Of a DNA stretch of 64,000 bases, positions 48,101 through 59,380 are shown in pieces; the stretch's first letter is position 1, and each line of letters begins with the position of its first letter. Origin of the DNA: Phylloscopus collybita (taxonomy: Eukaryota; Chordata; Aves; Passeriformes; Phylloscopidae); the NCBI GenBank assembly GCA_027886175.1, contig JAJNNQ010000002.1, positions 3,476,001 through 3,540,000 on the forward strand, written 5' to 3'. The notes under the pieces were generated by a model that saw nothing but the letters and a program-made list of their open reading frames with translations, did not search any database and was not told where the DNA came from. Both the position numbers and the translations under genes were made by a program.

Positions 48101-49198
48101 AATTTTTCCTGTACCCCTAAGCTTTACTCTGCTCAGACTGGATTTCCTCCTGTCTTTTCACCCCTAGTCTGTTTTCAAGCAGAGCATATGAACTCCTGGT
48201 CTCTTGGGACAGTTGTCCTGACATGAAGAACTTCACATTATTGGTGAGAGGATTCTATGAAGCCTATGGTGAAAAGAGAGTTATCCAGGCAGCCACTGCT
48301 GTGGCTTCAATAGCACTTCATCCACAGGAAAATGTTTGAAGGGGATGGTCATTTTAAGCCTGTAGGAAAACAGAAAATGGGACACAAAGCTGGGTGGGGT
48401 TGCCAAGGGTAATCCCCAGCGCTTACTTGCATAAGATAAGGGTGTTTGTGGAAAGGTTGTGCATTGGAGCTAATCCCTGAGGGTGTAAATGTATTCGCTG
48501 TCTGAAGGATGCTGCAAAATATCAACATTAGTCAGGTCACTTGTGGCTGGAATTGAACCATGTCTCCTACTGATCCCACAACAAAAGGGAGCTGAGCTAG
48601 GAACAGGGATCTTTTTGCTGAGCAAATGTGAAATCTTTGTTCCACTCCTTTGGCAGAGACTCTGCTTCATCTTGTTTAGCATTTCTCTGAAAATGAGCTG
48701 CTTAAAAATATGGGTTTCCTTTCTCCTTTTGGAGAAGGACAACAAAAGTCAAAAGATTTTGTGTTTCAGCTTAAATTCCAAGAGGAGGAAAAGCAGGAAT
48801 GGAAATCTGTTATTTACTGTTATGCTGCTGCTGTATATCAACATATATGACTAAGTGGCACAATCTGGGCTCAGACTTTCATTATCAAGAACTGATCATT
48901 TCTGAACACAGAAGAGAGTTTCACCCAGACCTTGTGGTCCCTGGCACAAGGACTCAGTGCTTGCAGAGAGTAAGGACTGTGAAGTTGTTGCAATTGTCAA
49001 ACAAAGCTGCTGGCAATCTGCAGGGCTGGAGGTGTGTTGTGCAACCAACTCTTTGCTCCTTGAAGATCAGCTTCTGCTTGCTCCCCCAGCACATTAATCA
49101 TGAGCTGGAGGTGGATGGAGGGGAAGAGATGTAAGTTCAGGTTTTAGCAGAACTTCTATGTTTCGATACTGTCTATCAGAGGAGAGATGGTAGGAGAT
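45190..49198. other. Non-coding stretch, no gene seen
   Basis: About 4 kb, AT-rich in parts. The section 46920-47240 ('ggatttaaatttacaag', 'gctaataattaaaaattg') is the most enhancer-like by texture. No exon, RNA gene or element recognised. Confidence 0.5.
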
Positions 49199-49256
49199 CA
49201 TAGAATCACAGGGTGTGCTCAGTTGGAAGGGACCCACAAGGATCACTAAGGGTTGA
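49199..49256 (-). mobile_element. CR1 LINE 3' end fragment, reverse orientation
   Basis: 'catagaatcacagggtgtgc', then 'tcagttggaagggaccca' and 'caaggatcactaagg', the complement of a CR1 tail. Only about 60 bp remain. Confidence 0.88.
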
Positions 49257-50123
49257 AGCTGTATTTGAGATGTTTTCATTGCTCTGATGCTCAGAAAAGA
49301 GCAATTCAGACTGACTGAATAGTGCAAGCACCCCTATGTCAGCCAGAAGAGATCACTATTTAACTACTCAACAGCAGCTTTTTTCCACTGAATGGATGGG
49401 GATCAAGGATCTGGTGGCCCAGAGGTTGTAGAGAAATTTTGGTTTCTCACTGATTTCTGGAGTTCTGGTTGTACACTCTGAGCATTAATGCCTCAAGGTC
49501 ATCTTGAGCCTGTGCTGTCAGATGAGCAAAGTGGTGGAATTATCAGTTCTATACAGAGCAGAACAATTTCAGCCTGGAAAATGAGCAGCCTCACACACCG
49601 TTCTGTTGTCTCCCATGAGCTCTTTGGATTTCCATTTCTCTTCCCTCTCTCCACTTTCCCCACATGCAGTGGAAAGATTCCAAAGGCACTTCCCCATGGA
49701 GCAGGGACACAGAGAAGAAAGTCACTCAACAATCTTTTTAACATCCCACAGTGTCATGTCCTGTCACCAGCAGCAGATGGGTGGATGCCATGAAGCTGCC
49801 AGCCTACATCAAATCCATCAATTCCCAACACATCAGACTTTTCCAAACCCACATTACCTGTGTGAGACTCAGTGGAGGCATTAGCCCTTGGACAGAAAGC
49901 CTGGGATGATTTCCCTTTGCAGAGTGTTTCAGTCAGGAGCCAACCAGACTCTTGCTCAGTGCTCAGCACTTTATTTTTTATACAGAAATAAATGGCAAAA
50001 TTCCCATAATCTTCAAAGCAACAATACAGCCCTGAGTCCATATGCACTTCATTACTGCTAGATGGAAATACATCCACTGGGATCTGATACTGGGGAGATT
50101 CAGAGTTTTATTCTTTTAGCTGC
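49257..50123. other. Non-coding stretch, no gene seen
   Basis: On the minus strand a 107-codon open frame (50077 to 49754) begins near 'gtataaaaaataaagtgctg' and contains a donor-like 'cacag|gtaatg' at about 49850. The TATA/AATAAA-like start could mark an eroded LTR. Neither reading is firm. Confidence 0.35.
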
Positions 50124-50210
50124 TATTTTTATTTTATTTTATTTTATTTTATTTTATTTTATTTTATTTTATTTTATTTTATTTTATTTTATTCCATTTT
50201 ATTTTACTTT
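50124..50210 (+). repeat. (ATTTT)n pentanucleotide microsatellite
   Basis: Twelve perfect ATTTT units at 50131-50190, with an imperfect unit before and three to four interrupted units after. The reverse strand reads (AAAAT)n. Confidence 0.95.
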
Positions 50211-50739
50211 TAACTCTACAAACAAATTCTTCAATTTACTCAAAGAAAGAAATAACTGGTCCCACAGAGTTTAGTCTGTGATTCTTCCCATAACATGAAA
50301 ATCTAGAGGTTTGGATCAAAGTATATTTCTGAACAGAGATTTGGGAAAAGAGGAGTGGTGGTGAACTCTGCTCTGCTCTGCAGCAATGATCCCTATTTCA
50401 AACAAAATCACCTCCAAACCTTGCAGATGGAATCTCTGCTGAAACAGAGAGGTTGGTTTGCTGGGGAAGTAGCAGGAAAAAACCATGACATGATCAGGTG
50501 AAGCTGTGCTGGCAGGGAGGGAGGCACTGACAGCACCGCCTGGCCTGGCTGCAGCTGCAGGGGACGCGGAGGGGTTGACTGAGCAACAAAGCTCACAACC
50601 CACACCAGGTCCAGCCCTCGTAAAACCACCGTGCTGTGACTGCCAGGAGAGCCCCACCTGTGAGGGTGGGACCCGTGGATGTCCCTGGAACCAGCAGCTG
50701 CATCTGTGGCTGGCTGCCTTCCCCCGGGGGCCTCCTCAC
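50211..50739. other. Non-coding stretch, no gene seen
   Basis: The latter half (50500-50739) is GC-rich with some CpG. No element recognised. It precedes the candidate minus-strand exon, which would make it intron of that gene. Confidence 0.45.
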
Positions 50740-50817
50740 CTGAGCTCCATCGCAAATGCGGACGCGGTCGGGATCCTCAAAGGGGCTGCCAGCCACTGCC
50801 GGCTGATTTATGAGCTG
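50740..50817 (-). CDS. Candidate internal exon, product unknown
   Basis: On the minus strand a pyrimidine-rich acceptor ('cctccttctatcacattgc' leading to 'ctgacag') is followed by 78 bp of open frame and a strong donor ('gctcag|gtgagg'). It has exactly 26 codons in phase 0-0, with a stop just upstream in the intron side. The peptide ends 'GSPFEDPDRVRICDGAQ', and its codons keep several CpGs in a mostly CpG-poor region. It is not a family I recognise. The plus strand is also open here, so chance in a GC-rich patch remains likely. Confidence 0.27.
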
Positions 50818-51525
50818 CTGTCAGATGCAATGTGATAGAAGGAGGTTTTCGAGCTTCCCAGGGAGACCAGGTGGCTCTGGAGGAACCTCTCTAGGTCAAG
50901 GCTGCTGGTGGTAAGTGCCCCTGGCTACTCACAGCTTGGGAAACCGTACATTCCGCAGCTGAACTTCTGAAGGAACCTGAGACTGGGAGGAAATGGATGG
51001 GCGGTGATTCTTCATGACCCCATCTCCTGCAGACAGGAGCTGGATTGCTGAGGGCAAGTTATTCCCTCACTGAGCATTACAGACATCAGTGCTGCAGCTG
51101 ACCCAGCAGGTCCAGTTAGGGACCGTGGCCATGTTTGACCACACGAACCAAAACCAAAGTAATCGTGTGCGTTTGGAGAGATGGTGGTGAATTCAGCAGG
51201 CAGATGTGAGGATGAGGGGCAAAGCAAAAGCTGTGAGAGAGCTTCTTGCTCTCCTCTGGAGCACCTGCTTGTGGTCACAGCTGCAAGGCGAGTTCTTGAC
51301 CCTGGAACCACTCCAGAATAGTGATTTCTTTGTGCCTGGCTCCAGACCAACCAGGGTTCAGCAGCAGGCTGTGCAGTGCCAGGAGCAGAGGGGCAGGCAG
51401 AAGCCCAGAGGGTCTCCACACGTTTCATTTGAGAGCAGTGCAAATACACCAGAAGAGAGATAAATCCCACCCAATTGTCCATGGGTACACCTCCAGAGGT
51501 CAGTGCTAGAGTTACAGTTTCTCAG
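50818..51525. other. Non-coding stretch, no gene seen
   Basis: No element or exon recognised. Confidence 0.5.
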
Positions 51526-51740
51526 CATAGAATCATAGAATACCCTGAGTTGGAAGGGACCCACAGGGATCCCAAAAATCCCATCTTGTACCTGGAACCA
51601 TTGTCCAAACACTCCTGGAGCTCTGGCAGACTTGGGGCTGTGCACATTCCCTGTGGACCCTGTTCAGTGCCCAGCTTCCCTCTGAGTGAAAAATCTTTTC
51701 CTAAATACAACCTTTTTAGCATCTCTGCTGAAAATCTCCA
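51526..51740 (-). mobile_element. CR1 LINE 3' fragment, reverse orientation
   Basis: Reads 'catagaatcatagaatacc', 'tgagttggaagggaccca', 'ccattgtccaaacactcc', 'tggagctctggcagacttgg', 'ccctctgagtgaaaaatc' and 'tttcctaaatacaacc'. This is a long, well-kept match to the complement of an avian CR1 3' end. About 35 bp seem deleted after the tail region. Confidence 0.95.
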
Positions 51741-52520
51741 GACCAGCTTTGCAGGTGGGGTGGGCAGATGGCATCCAGCTGAAGGACTCAGTGACACCAT
51801 TTGTCACAGTAAAGAGCCACCAGACCAGAAGCCACCTTCTTGGCTCATTGCAGCCCTGATACTGCAAGTGGTGAGGCCATATGCTGTCTCCCACAACCTG
51901 TGAGTCTGTTCACATCTTGTCAGGACCTGTGCTGAGATGCTCTGAGACCTCCCTATTTATATGGCATGGCTTATAAGCTTCTGCATTTGTCACTCCATGT
52001 GTGAGTCTCATGCCAGGTTTCAAGTCTGGGATAGGTCTCTTTGGTTGCCCAGGAAGGTCAGGTTCCTTCTTGACCAAAACTGTCTCCCTCAATTTTGATC
52101 ATATTTGCCATTCTGGTTTTAATGGCAATCCATCTTTCAGAAAATCTTTTGTAAAAAATATTTTTTTTACTTGGTCTCCCTCTCTCCCTATTTTTTTAAA
52201 ACATTTTAATTTGAACAGGTCTAAACCTTCCACACACTGGCACTGACGTGGATCCAGATGGTTGCTCTGGGATCTGACCAGCAGCAGGCCAACACTGAGC
52301 CCAGGACTCACAGAAATAATCCCAGAGCACAAACCCTAGGATTAAATGCTCTCTGCTGATTCCCCAGAAGTGTGAGTTTTCCTTATAGGGAAAGCTTTCC
52401 CAAGAGGGAAGGTTTTCCTCCTGGGGCTCAGACTGCTAGGAAGAAGAGCCCCTCTTGCTGCAAGTGTATTTTTTAATCCACATCCCTGTACCTGTGCAGA
52501 AATGCCAGTTATGGAAAAAA
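51741..52520. other. Non-coding stretch, no gene seen
   Basis: Short T-rich parts near 52160-52200. No element or exon recognised. Confidence 0.5.
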
Positions 52521-52570
52521 TAAAATATTCACCCAAAAATAAAATATTCACCCAAAAACATTTACCCAAA
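52521..52570 (+). repeat. 19 bp tandem repeat
   Basis: Two perfect copies of 'taaaatattcacccaaaaa' (52521-52558) plus a partial third that shares its 'acccaaaaa' end. Confidence 0.92.
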
Positions 52571-52869
52571 AAGAGGCATTTGCCAACAGTCTTCTTCAGC
52601 CAGACATTTACCAGTTCTCATTGCCCAGTTCTGCGTTTTGTAAAGGCTGTGGGCAGCTACCAGAAGAAGGGAAAGGGATGCTGGCACGGCTCCATCCTCC
52701 TGCACTCGTTCCAGAGGGGAATTGCTCACACCCAGCTGCTGAACTCCACCTCTGGTGATGGAGGGCAGGGCCTGAGCTGTGCTCACTGACAGGGTCACTG
52801 AGAGCCTGGGGAGGCAGCCAGGGAGGACACTTGCAGTGATGTATCTGAATAACTTAGGCCATAATGTGC

Positions 52870-53144
52870 ACCATCCTAACTGCTTGTAGGCATTCTTATC
52901 AAACCCTCAGGAATTCATCAAGGTTACTGAGACAGTGCTATAATAAGAGAAGAAGAGCCTGAGAAACAAAACACCAAGAATGCAAATCCTAGATCAAGGG
53001 GGCCGGCATGATGATAGACGGTGACCGATCAGGAGTCCTGAAGGATGCATGGACAAGACAGAACCACCAATCAAATAGTGTGTGTTTGCCTGAATAAGCA
53101 GCCTTAGAATGCATAGCTGCAGCTTAATGTAAACAATAAACAGC
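52870..53144 (+). mobile_element. Older LTR fragment, left of nested insertion
   Basis: U3-like sequence ends in a weak TATA-like region ('agccttagaatgcatag', about 53099) and an AATAAA at 53135-53140. The younger LTR starts five bases after that signal. The short text beyond the younger LTR (from 53845) looks like the R/U5 continuation ('tcaatcatattggttggg'), so this is one old LTR split by a later insertion. The 5' limit is approximate. Confidence 0.5.
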
Positions 53145-53844
53145 TGTCTTGGTTTGGAAAGACAGGTATCTGGCAGGGAAAGTTGGACCTCCCCTTGGAA
53201 TGGAGAATGTAAACCCGTCACCCCCTCCAAATTATTATAATTTTGCAATTAGGGGCTTTCAGGCAAAGATATGGGAATAGGAATAACAGATCTTCACTAG
53301 GAATATTAAAAAATACAAATGTAGTAGTACAAAAAAACCAAGCAAGCTAACAAACAAAAATCCTAGAAAACCCTGACAGAGTCAGAGCTACAATCTGACA
53401 CCCTATTGGTCAGGGTGTTGGAAGCAGTCCAAAAGCGAGTCCTCCTGGAGTGGCAGATGTTGTTCTGTTGGAGCAGAGATGATTCTGAGAGAAAATGGTC
53501 CAGTGATGGTGAGAAGGGTCCAGTCTTCCTCCAGGAATCCAGTGGAACCAGATACCTGTATTCCTGTGTCTCAGTTTTTATCCAGGTAGGAATGGTTGGC
53601 TCCCCTCACTGGGTGGAGCATCTCTCAATGGGGATGATAAAATATGTTGTGCCCTTAAGTGAGCCTTAACGGCCCATTAGCAGGGATAAGAAACACTGCC
53701 CCACCTGGTATGAACATCTGGCCCATTATCAGAAAGCATCCGCCCCCTTCCCCCCAGAGTTACAAGAGATAAAGAAGAACATCTCCCCAAGGGCTTTCAA
53801 CAGAGGAAATAAAATACACATTTTCGGTTCCATAACCCAAGACA
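53145..53844 (+). mobile_element. Complete solo LTR (700 bp) with 5 bp target duplication
   Basis: It begins TGTCTTGG and ends CCAAGACA, a perfect 8 bp terminal inverted repeat with the TG...CA ends of integrated retroviral DNA. It is flanked by the direct duplication ACAGC (53140-53144 and 53845-53849). An AATAAA at 53808-53813, 31 bp before the end, favours plus orientation. A TATA-like 'ggataaaaactg' on the minus strand (53572-53583) argues the other way, so orientation is not settled. The sequence resembles a common passerine LTR family. No internal coding region remains, as expected after LTR-LTR recombination. Confidence 0.92.
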
Positions 53845-53890
53845 ACAGCTCCTGCTCAATCATATTGGTTGGGAACCCAGAGGTGCTGAA
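53845..53890 (+). mobile_element. Older LTR fragment, right of nested insertion
   Basis: Starts with the second copy of the target duplication and continues with R/U5-like sequence that appears to belong to the LTR interrupted at 53144. The end is not determined. Confidence 0.4.
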
Positions 53891-54782
53891 CTCCTGCAGA
53901 CCCCTGCCCTCAGCCCGTGTCCCTCTGCCTGAGCAAGGCTCAGCTCATCGTAGAGGAGGGCCAGCAGCCAGGCTTCCCCCGGGTCGCGGCTGCCCTTGCC
54001 TGCAGGGCTGACCTCTGGAGCTGCTTCATGCTGTCCTGAAGCAGAAATCCCTCCTGAAGGAAGTTTTCGGGGAACTGTGAGTTAAATGTGACTCCTCCTT
54101 GGCGCCCTGCCCGGCGCTGAGCTCAGGCTGTGAGTCAGGGAGCAGGGGAAGGGAGCCAGGAGATGCTGTCATGCTGCAAGGGGAAATTCGGGCTCCACAG
54201 CCTTCCTTAGGTGTGGGTGGTGCTCGGAGGTGGCTTTTATAGGTGGGAATGCCCCCACTGAGTGACACTTCTGGGCCCTGCTGTATTCCTGGGAGTCACT
54301 GCAAAGTGGGGGCTCCAGGAAAAGGACTCAAACACTGAGCTCAGCTTACATCCCATCCCTCCGTGTCTGGGAGCACTCTGCACTCTCTGGAATGTTAAAC
54401 ATAGCTCATGCAGCCCCACATCAGCTGTCCAGCACTATCTGGTCCTACCAAGGGGACACACAGAACCTCTGGACCTGCCAAACCCTTGGCTCACCTCAGC
54501 AACCACACTCCATGTAACAGCTTTGGAAAGGAGAAGGAAGTGTTTCAAGCCAGTTACACATTTCCAGGGACCAGGCTGTGAAAAACCAGCTCTTGGCTGC
54601 TCTGTGTGGGACCAGCTGGAGATTCTGAGGGAAGATGGGAGCTGAGGTCGTGTAGCAGATGCTGATCTGTGCCCTTGCTGCTGTGGTTGCTACATAATGG
54701 GAGGGGATTAGGGAGCTGTGTGGGCCAGCACCCCTCCCAGAGCTAATTAAATGACTTAATTTTGATGGGGACAGACTTTTTA
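53891..54782. other. Non-coding stretch, no gene seen
   Basis: GC-rich in the first half with a few CpGs. No element or exon recognised. Confidence 0.5.
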
Positions 54783-55070
54783 GTATGGCCTCTAACAATA
54801 GGACAAGGGGTAATAGTCTTAAACAAAAGGAGGGTAGATTCAGACTAAATATAAAGTAGAAAATTTTTACAATGAAGGTGTTGAGGCACAGGAACAAGTT
54901 GGCTGTGAGAGGTGGTGGACGCTCTATCCCTGAACAAAAAATTCAAGATTTGGATGGGGCTGAGCAAACTGACCCAGCTGCAGGTGACCCTGCCCATTGC
55001 AGGGGGGCTGGACTAAAGGGCCTTTAAATGTCCCTTCCAACACAAAACATTCTATGGCCCTATGAGCCTA
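54783..55070 (+). mobile_element. CR1 LINE 3' fragment
   Basis: Reads 'ggcctctaacaataggacaa', 'tcagactaaatataaag', 'aggtggtggacgctctatcc', 'tttggatggggctgagcaa', 'tgaccctgcccattgcaggg' and 'cattctatggccctatga'. A plus-strand CR1 3' region of nearly 290 bp, the longest CR1 piece in the window. Confidence 0.94.
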
Positions 55071-56392
55071 TGAAGTGCCTCTTGGCCCACCTTGTGTGAA
55101 CCAGAGCAGAGTACACGAAAGCAAAGTGGGGGACCAAGGGATGGGAGGCACTGCAGAGCTGCTCCCAGCATGGGCAGGGCCTCAGTTCCACAGTGGCTTT
55201 GGGAGTGACCCACACAGGGAGCTGTGCAGCCACAGTTGAGTCCAAAGCAGGCTGGACAGCAAGCTACAAGTCAAATCCATACATCTGGAGCATGGAGTAG
55301 CTATAAGACTCACCAGCTTGTCTTATTTAAAAATCCCCAAACTGGGAGTCTCTGCAATCCTGACCCCCGTCAGGATGCTCTGAGAGAATACAGCATTCCT
55401 CTCTCAAAATCACATAAACCCCAGAAACCAGGGATGCTGGCAGCTGCTTGGATAATTTGGCTGACTGAGCATGACTTTGATTCATTTATTTTTTGAGAGG
55501 GAAATATCTGGCTCAACTGGAGACTAATTCCCTCCCTCTCCTGAGATTGTCTTTAATAGCTAAATCGCAGCTCTCTCCCTTGCTCTCATACCTCTGGAAA
55601 CAATTGAATCAATTCCTTGTTTATGAAATGCCTGTGTTTATGTATAGTTGACAAAATAAAACCTGTCTTCTATTTTTCTGCCAGATCTCAAGAACATCAG
55701 TCTTTGAGGAAAATCTCCACTTTATTTTGTGTGTCTTTCTCAGTCTCTAGTTGCAAGCAGGAGACACCTTTAAAGAAATGGGAAATGAAGTCCAGAGTGA
55801 AATACACATTAAGGAATTCAGGTTCTGACCCAAATCTATTTTTCATCCAAACCTGAATCCAAATATAGTTTATTTTTCAGAAGCTGATAGCTGGAGCTGG
55901 ACTTGAAGCACACCACACAGATTACTTTATCACAGATATAGGGCCTGGAGGTCTGCTTTAGCAGCTGTTTTTCAGATGTCTGCTGACCCCCCACATCCCT
56001 CTAGCTGAGACACATCTTCTCTGTCCTTGGTCATCTGATGATGAGGGAGGATCATGCTCTTTCAGGCTGAGCAGCAGGATGGCACAGGGAAATCTCTCCT
56101 TGCAGGAAGGGTTCCCCTGATCTATTCTGAATGTCTACTTTGGGTGAGAAGAATCACAGCAGGACCTCACAAACCTTTAAGGGGGTCAGATGATAACTTG
56201 TTTTCATGAAGATATTCACATGTGGCCCAAAACTGCCATGATTTGGTGCTGGAAAAGCACCTCAAGCTACATCTGACAGGCACACCTGGGACTGGGGTAG
56301 CAGGAACTCACTGTGGACAAGGAGGGCTTGGAATGCTCCACGTGAAGAAAGCTGTGCCTCTGTGCAGCATTCCAGACGTGCTCTCCTGCTCC
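55071..56392. other. Non-coding stretch, no gene seen
   Basis: No element or exon recognised. Confidence 0.5.
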
Positions 56393-56578
56393 AGAGAGTT
56401 TTAGAGACCAAGATATGATAAATGTACTTCCATGGGTCTAATGTAAAAGGAATACTGGTTCAGTTCCTGAGTGGTTTAATCAGCTCATCTCCATGCTCTA
56501 ATGTCAGGCTGGCAAAACACCCCAGCTTCTCCCAGACCCAGGGCAGTCTCCCTTGGCAAACACAGCTCAGCACTGACA
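56393..56578 (+). repeat. Inverted repeat, left arm (186 bp)
   Basis: Reverse complement of 59381-59566 over its full 186 bp, with about 12 mismatches and no gap (about 93-94% identity by eye). Most differences are transitions, several of TG versus CG type. Both arms could pair across a 2.8 kb loop. The origin is unknown: no TG/CA ends, poly(A) tail or CR1 signature. Open frames inside it are copies of each other and do not indicate a gene. Confidence 0.95.
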
Positions 56579-59059
56579 TGCAGGAGTTTTCGCTCTCCCC
56601 TTCAACCTTTGGCCCCCAACCTTGTCCTGCTGCCAGCAACATTCCCAGGGCTCAGGGCAAGTCACTGCCTGTGCTTCACATCTGTGTCCCTGAGGCTTTG
56701 ATGTCACCAGAGACCTGCCTGGCACAGCCGTCCTGTCCCAGTCCCTCCCAGAAAGAAGTATGGATTTTGAAAGGAAAAATGAGTGCACATGCAGAGCCGT
56801 CCTGGCACAACCACCGTGCCTTTAATTCACATTCCTCATTTGTTTGAAATAACATCATCGTGTAGACAAGCTGTAAATTCAGTTCTGCCAAAAATCAAGT
56901 TAATCCCTGCCTTTCTTAGCGCTCAGCAGACAGAGTTTGCTCCTGGCTTTCTGGCTCTCAGAAGGAGCCTCCAACAGGTTTTCTGTACCCTGAGGTAGCT
57001 GACAGCCAGTCATGTCAGGGTGCTTCTTCTGGGAAAGTAACTAAAAAAAAATATATATATATTGCTCATGCCAGGATCTAGGCTGTGGAGAGTCACCTTG
57101 GGCAGTTTTTAGTAACTTGTGGATTTCGAGTGCCTGGTGAGGTTGTGAAACACTTACACAGGTGGTTTTGTGTTAGAAGAAACAGTTTTAGCCAGCAGCA
57201 AAAAGGAACCTCCCACACGGGCATTGAGACAGACCTTGGTTGGAAAGAGGTCACGCTATTCAGGGAGCTGCTAAGTGTCTTTAATTGCATTCAGCACTCA
57301 GTCCCTGCACCGTGGGTGCATTTTTTACCTCTGCAGCTGGTAACCACCAGCACATCTCACTCCTTGCCTGGAGGGACTGAGCTGCTGCTGTAGGGACTGG
57401 CTGGAAACTGGTCCCAGCGTGAGGGATCTCGAAAAGTACCAGTACATTTAAATAAAATGACGTGAAAAGGAGCTTTATCTTCCACCTGACAGAATGTGCA
57501 GCTATTTTTACCTTGGCATATCTAATTTTTATGTGCAATCTAAGGTAAACACACCGCAGAGGGAAGGTAGAGCAGTTTCAGCAGTAAACTTCACAGAGGC
57601 AGGTCCAAGGAGGGGATAATCTTTCCCTTGTCTAGTTTGTTTGGAAAGAAAATTAAACTTGCTTGTTCTCATTGTGTATTTACCCATTGTGTGCACACTG
57701 GTTCTCAGTGGTGCTAAGTACAGCTTTTTCTGCCTTACAAATCAGTTTATAAATATGTTCACAAGCTTTTGCTGCTTTCTCGACTTAAAGTGATTAAAAA
57801 AAAAAAACAACAAAAAACCACCAGAACCACAAAATTCACCCTGTCTTTGCCAAACGAACATTTTCAGCTGACTTTTGCTGTGATTAAAAGGAGAAACTGA
57901 GGTCTGTATTGCAATGAAAAAGAGAGTTTAATTCTATTTCTTGTGAACATTCATGGTAAAACCTGTGCAGAAGCAGGAATATTTTCTGCCCCATCTCACT
58001 GGGGATTGTGTCACAATCAGCAGTGCAGCCCTCTCTCCTCGTTTGAAGGGAGAGATGTTGTTTCTACAAGGCAGGTGGACAAAAAAATAACGTTCAGGAT
58101 TAGCCAGATGTGCAGCCTCATAAAACCCATTGCTTAAAGGTGTTTCTGGTCTGGAAACCAATAATAAAAGTGAAAAACTGACCATGCCTATGACTAATCC
58201 AGTGGTTTGACACAGAGTAAAGTGATAGTGTAGCTACAAATTCTATCTCTAACAGATGTTAAATCCACATCTATGGGAACATTTATTGGTGGCTGTATCT
58301 ATTGGCTGATTAACCATTTACGAAAATATAATACTAGCATCATAATCCTTTACTACCTATTAAAAGTCCTGTGGTGTGAAGTATTCCTGGAAAAGGGCAT
58401 CTCACCTTTCTTTAAAGAATAAGCTGGTGGGATTATTTTTTTAAATTATTTTTAAATTATTTTATTTCCTTGCAGGTGTGCTCTGGATGGTACAAACCAC
58501 ACTGAGGGAGGGAAGAAGACGTGTGAGGAATCTGCAGCTGGTAGGACCTAAGTGACACAACCACCACTATTCCTGCCTTCTTGACCCTTCACAAAACATC
58601 AGCCAAGAGCAAGGCAGCGAGGTTTTGGGGTCTGCCCTCATCAATCACTTAGTTATGATTTTTGAGCCAAATGACCATAGAGTGTGCAGGGTGAGATGAA
58701 AGGACTGTTGAGGGGATCCTGCCTGGCACCTTTGATGCACCTGCTTAAAGCTGTTCTCTTGGGAAAAGCTCCTCCAAGCTGAATCCACTGTGCCAACACA
58801 CTTCCCTGTGAGATTTGCAGGAGCTCCAGCCCCTGCTGGTGCCACCAGAAGGCCACTCCTTACATCATTTCCACTTCTCCCAATGAGGGACATCGCGGAA
58901 AAGAGAGGGTGAAAAAAAAACCCCCAACAACAGGCAAATATTTCCTTTTGTACTCCAGGGCTGTGGAGGTGGAACACGCTCTCCCCTGTCGGTTTTTCCT
59001 CATCCCTCACCTCCCGGTCCTCCTCAGCATTTCCTCCCTCTCCATGGTTACTCCACACA
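56579..59059. other. Non-coding loop between inverted arms
   Basis: No element or exon recognised. It includes an (A)n(TA)n run near 57043-57061, an A12 run near 57797-57808, and an AT-rich block with 'aaaatgacgtgaaaagg' (about 57455-57471) that may be regulatory. Confidence 0.5.
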
Positions 59060-59170
59060 AACAATTTCCCCGCTGGCAGGGCCGGTGCGGAGCTGCCATA
59101 AATGCGCAGTGCAGATGCAGCCTGTGACTCACCGAGGTGACTCATCCGGGCCGAGATGGTGCCGAGCCGC

Positions 59171-59211
<41 letters not shown>

Positions 59212-59360
59212 CGGGGCCCGTGAGTCAGCAAGCCTGCTCTGCTGCTGAGCTCACACCCCCGGCCAGCGCCAGCACATCCCGGTGACTTCTGTGGAAACCC
59301 GGGGAGTCCTGGCACGGGTGGCCCCGATGGCTCACCCCGGAGGGAGCTGGAGGTCGGCGG
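59060..59360. promoter_or_regulatory. CpG-rich patch with three AP-1 sites
   Basis: CpG-dense sequence contains TGACTCA at 59125-59131 and 59138-59144, and TGAGTCA at 59221-59227. The third continues as 'gtgagtcagca', whose complement fits the NF-E2/MAF-type extended site TGCTGASTCAY. Sites one and two are 13 bp apart. This is a plausible promoter or enhancer; no first exon was identified. Confidence 0.45.
59171..59210 (+). repeat. (CAT)13 microsatellite
   Basis: Thirteen perfect CAT units between two AP-1 sites in a CpG-rich patch. If translated it would give poly-His, poly-Ile or poly-Ser on the plus strand and poly-Asp on the minus, but no gene context supports translation. Confidence 0.96.
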
Positions 59361-59380
59361 AGGAGAAGTTGCAGGCAGCT

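Noticed and set aside
49754..50077. Minus-strand TATA/AATAAA-like start with a 107-codon frame, considered as an LTR or a gene start
   Set aside because: No TG/CA ends, duplication or family match could be shown. Noted only in the stretch entry.
50124..50210. CRISPR-like array
   Set aside because: The periodicity is a perfect 5 bp microsatellite with no spacers.
58645..59145. 166-codon minus-strand open frame reaching into the CpG-rich patch
   Set aside because: Length is explained by GC-rich, stop-poor sequence. No family match, and the plus strand is also open.
59154..59250. Poly-His protein encoded by the (CAT)13 array
   Set aside because: A very short frame (about 30 codons) created by the microsatellite, with no transcript context.
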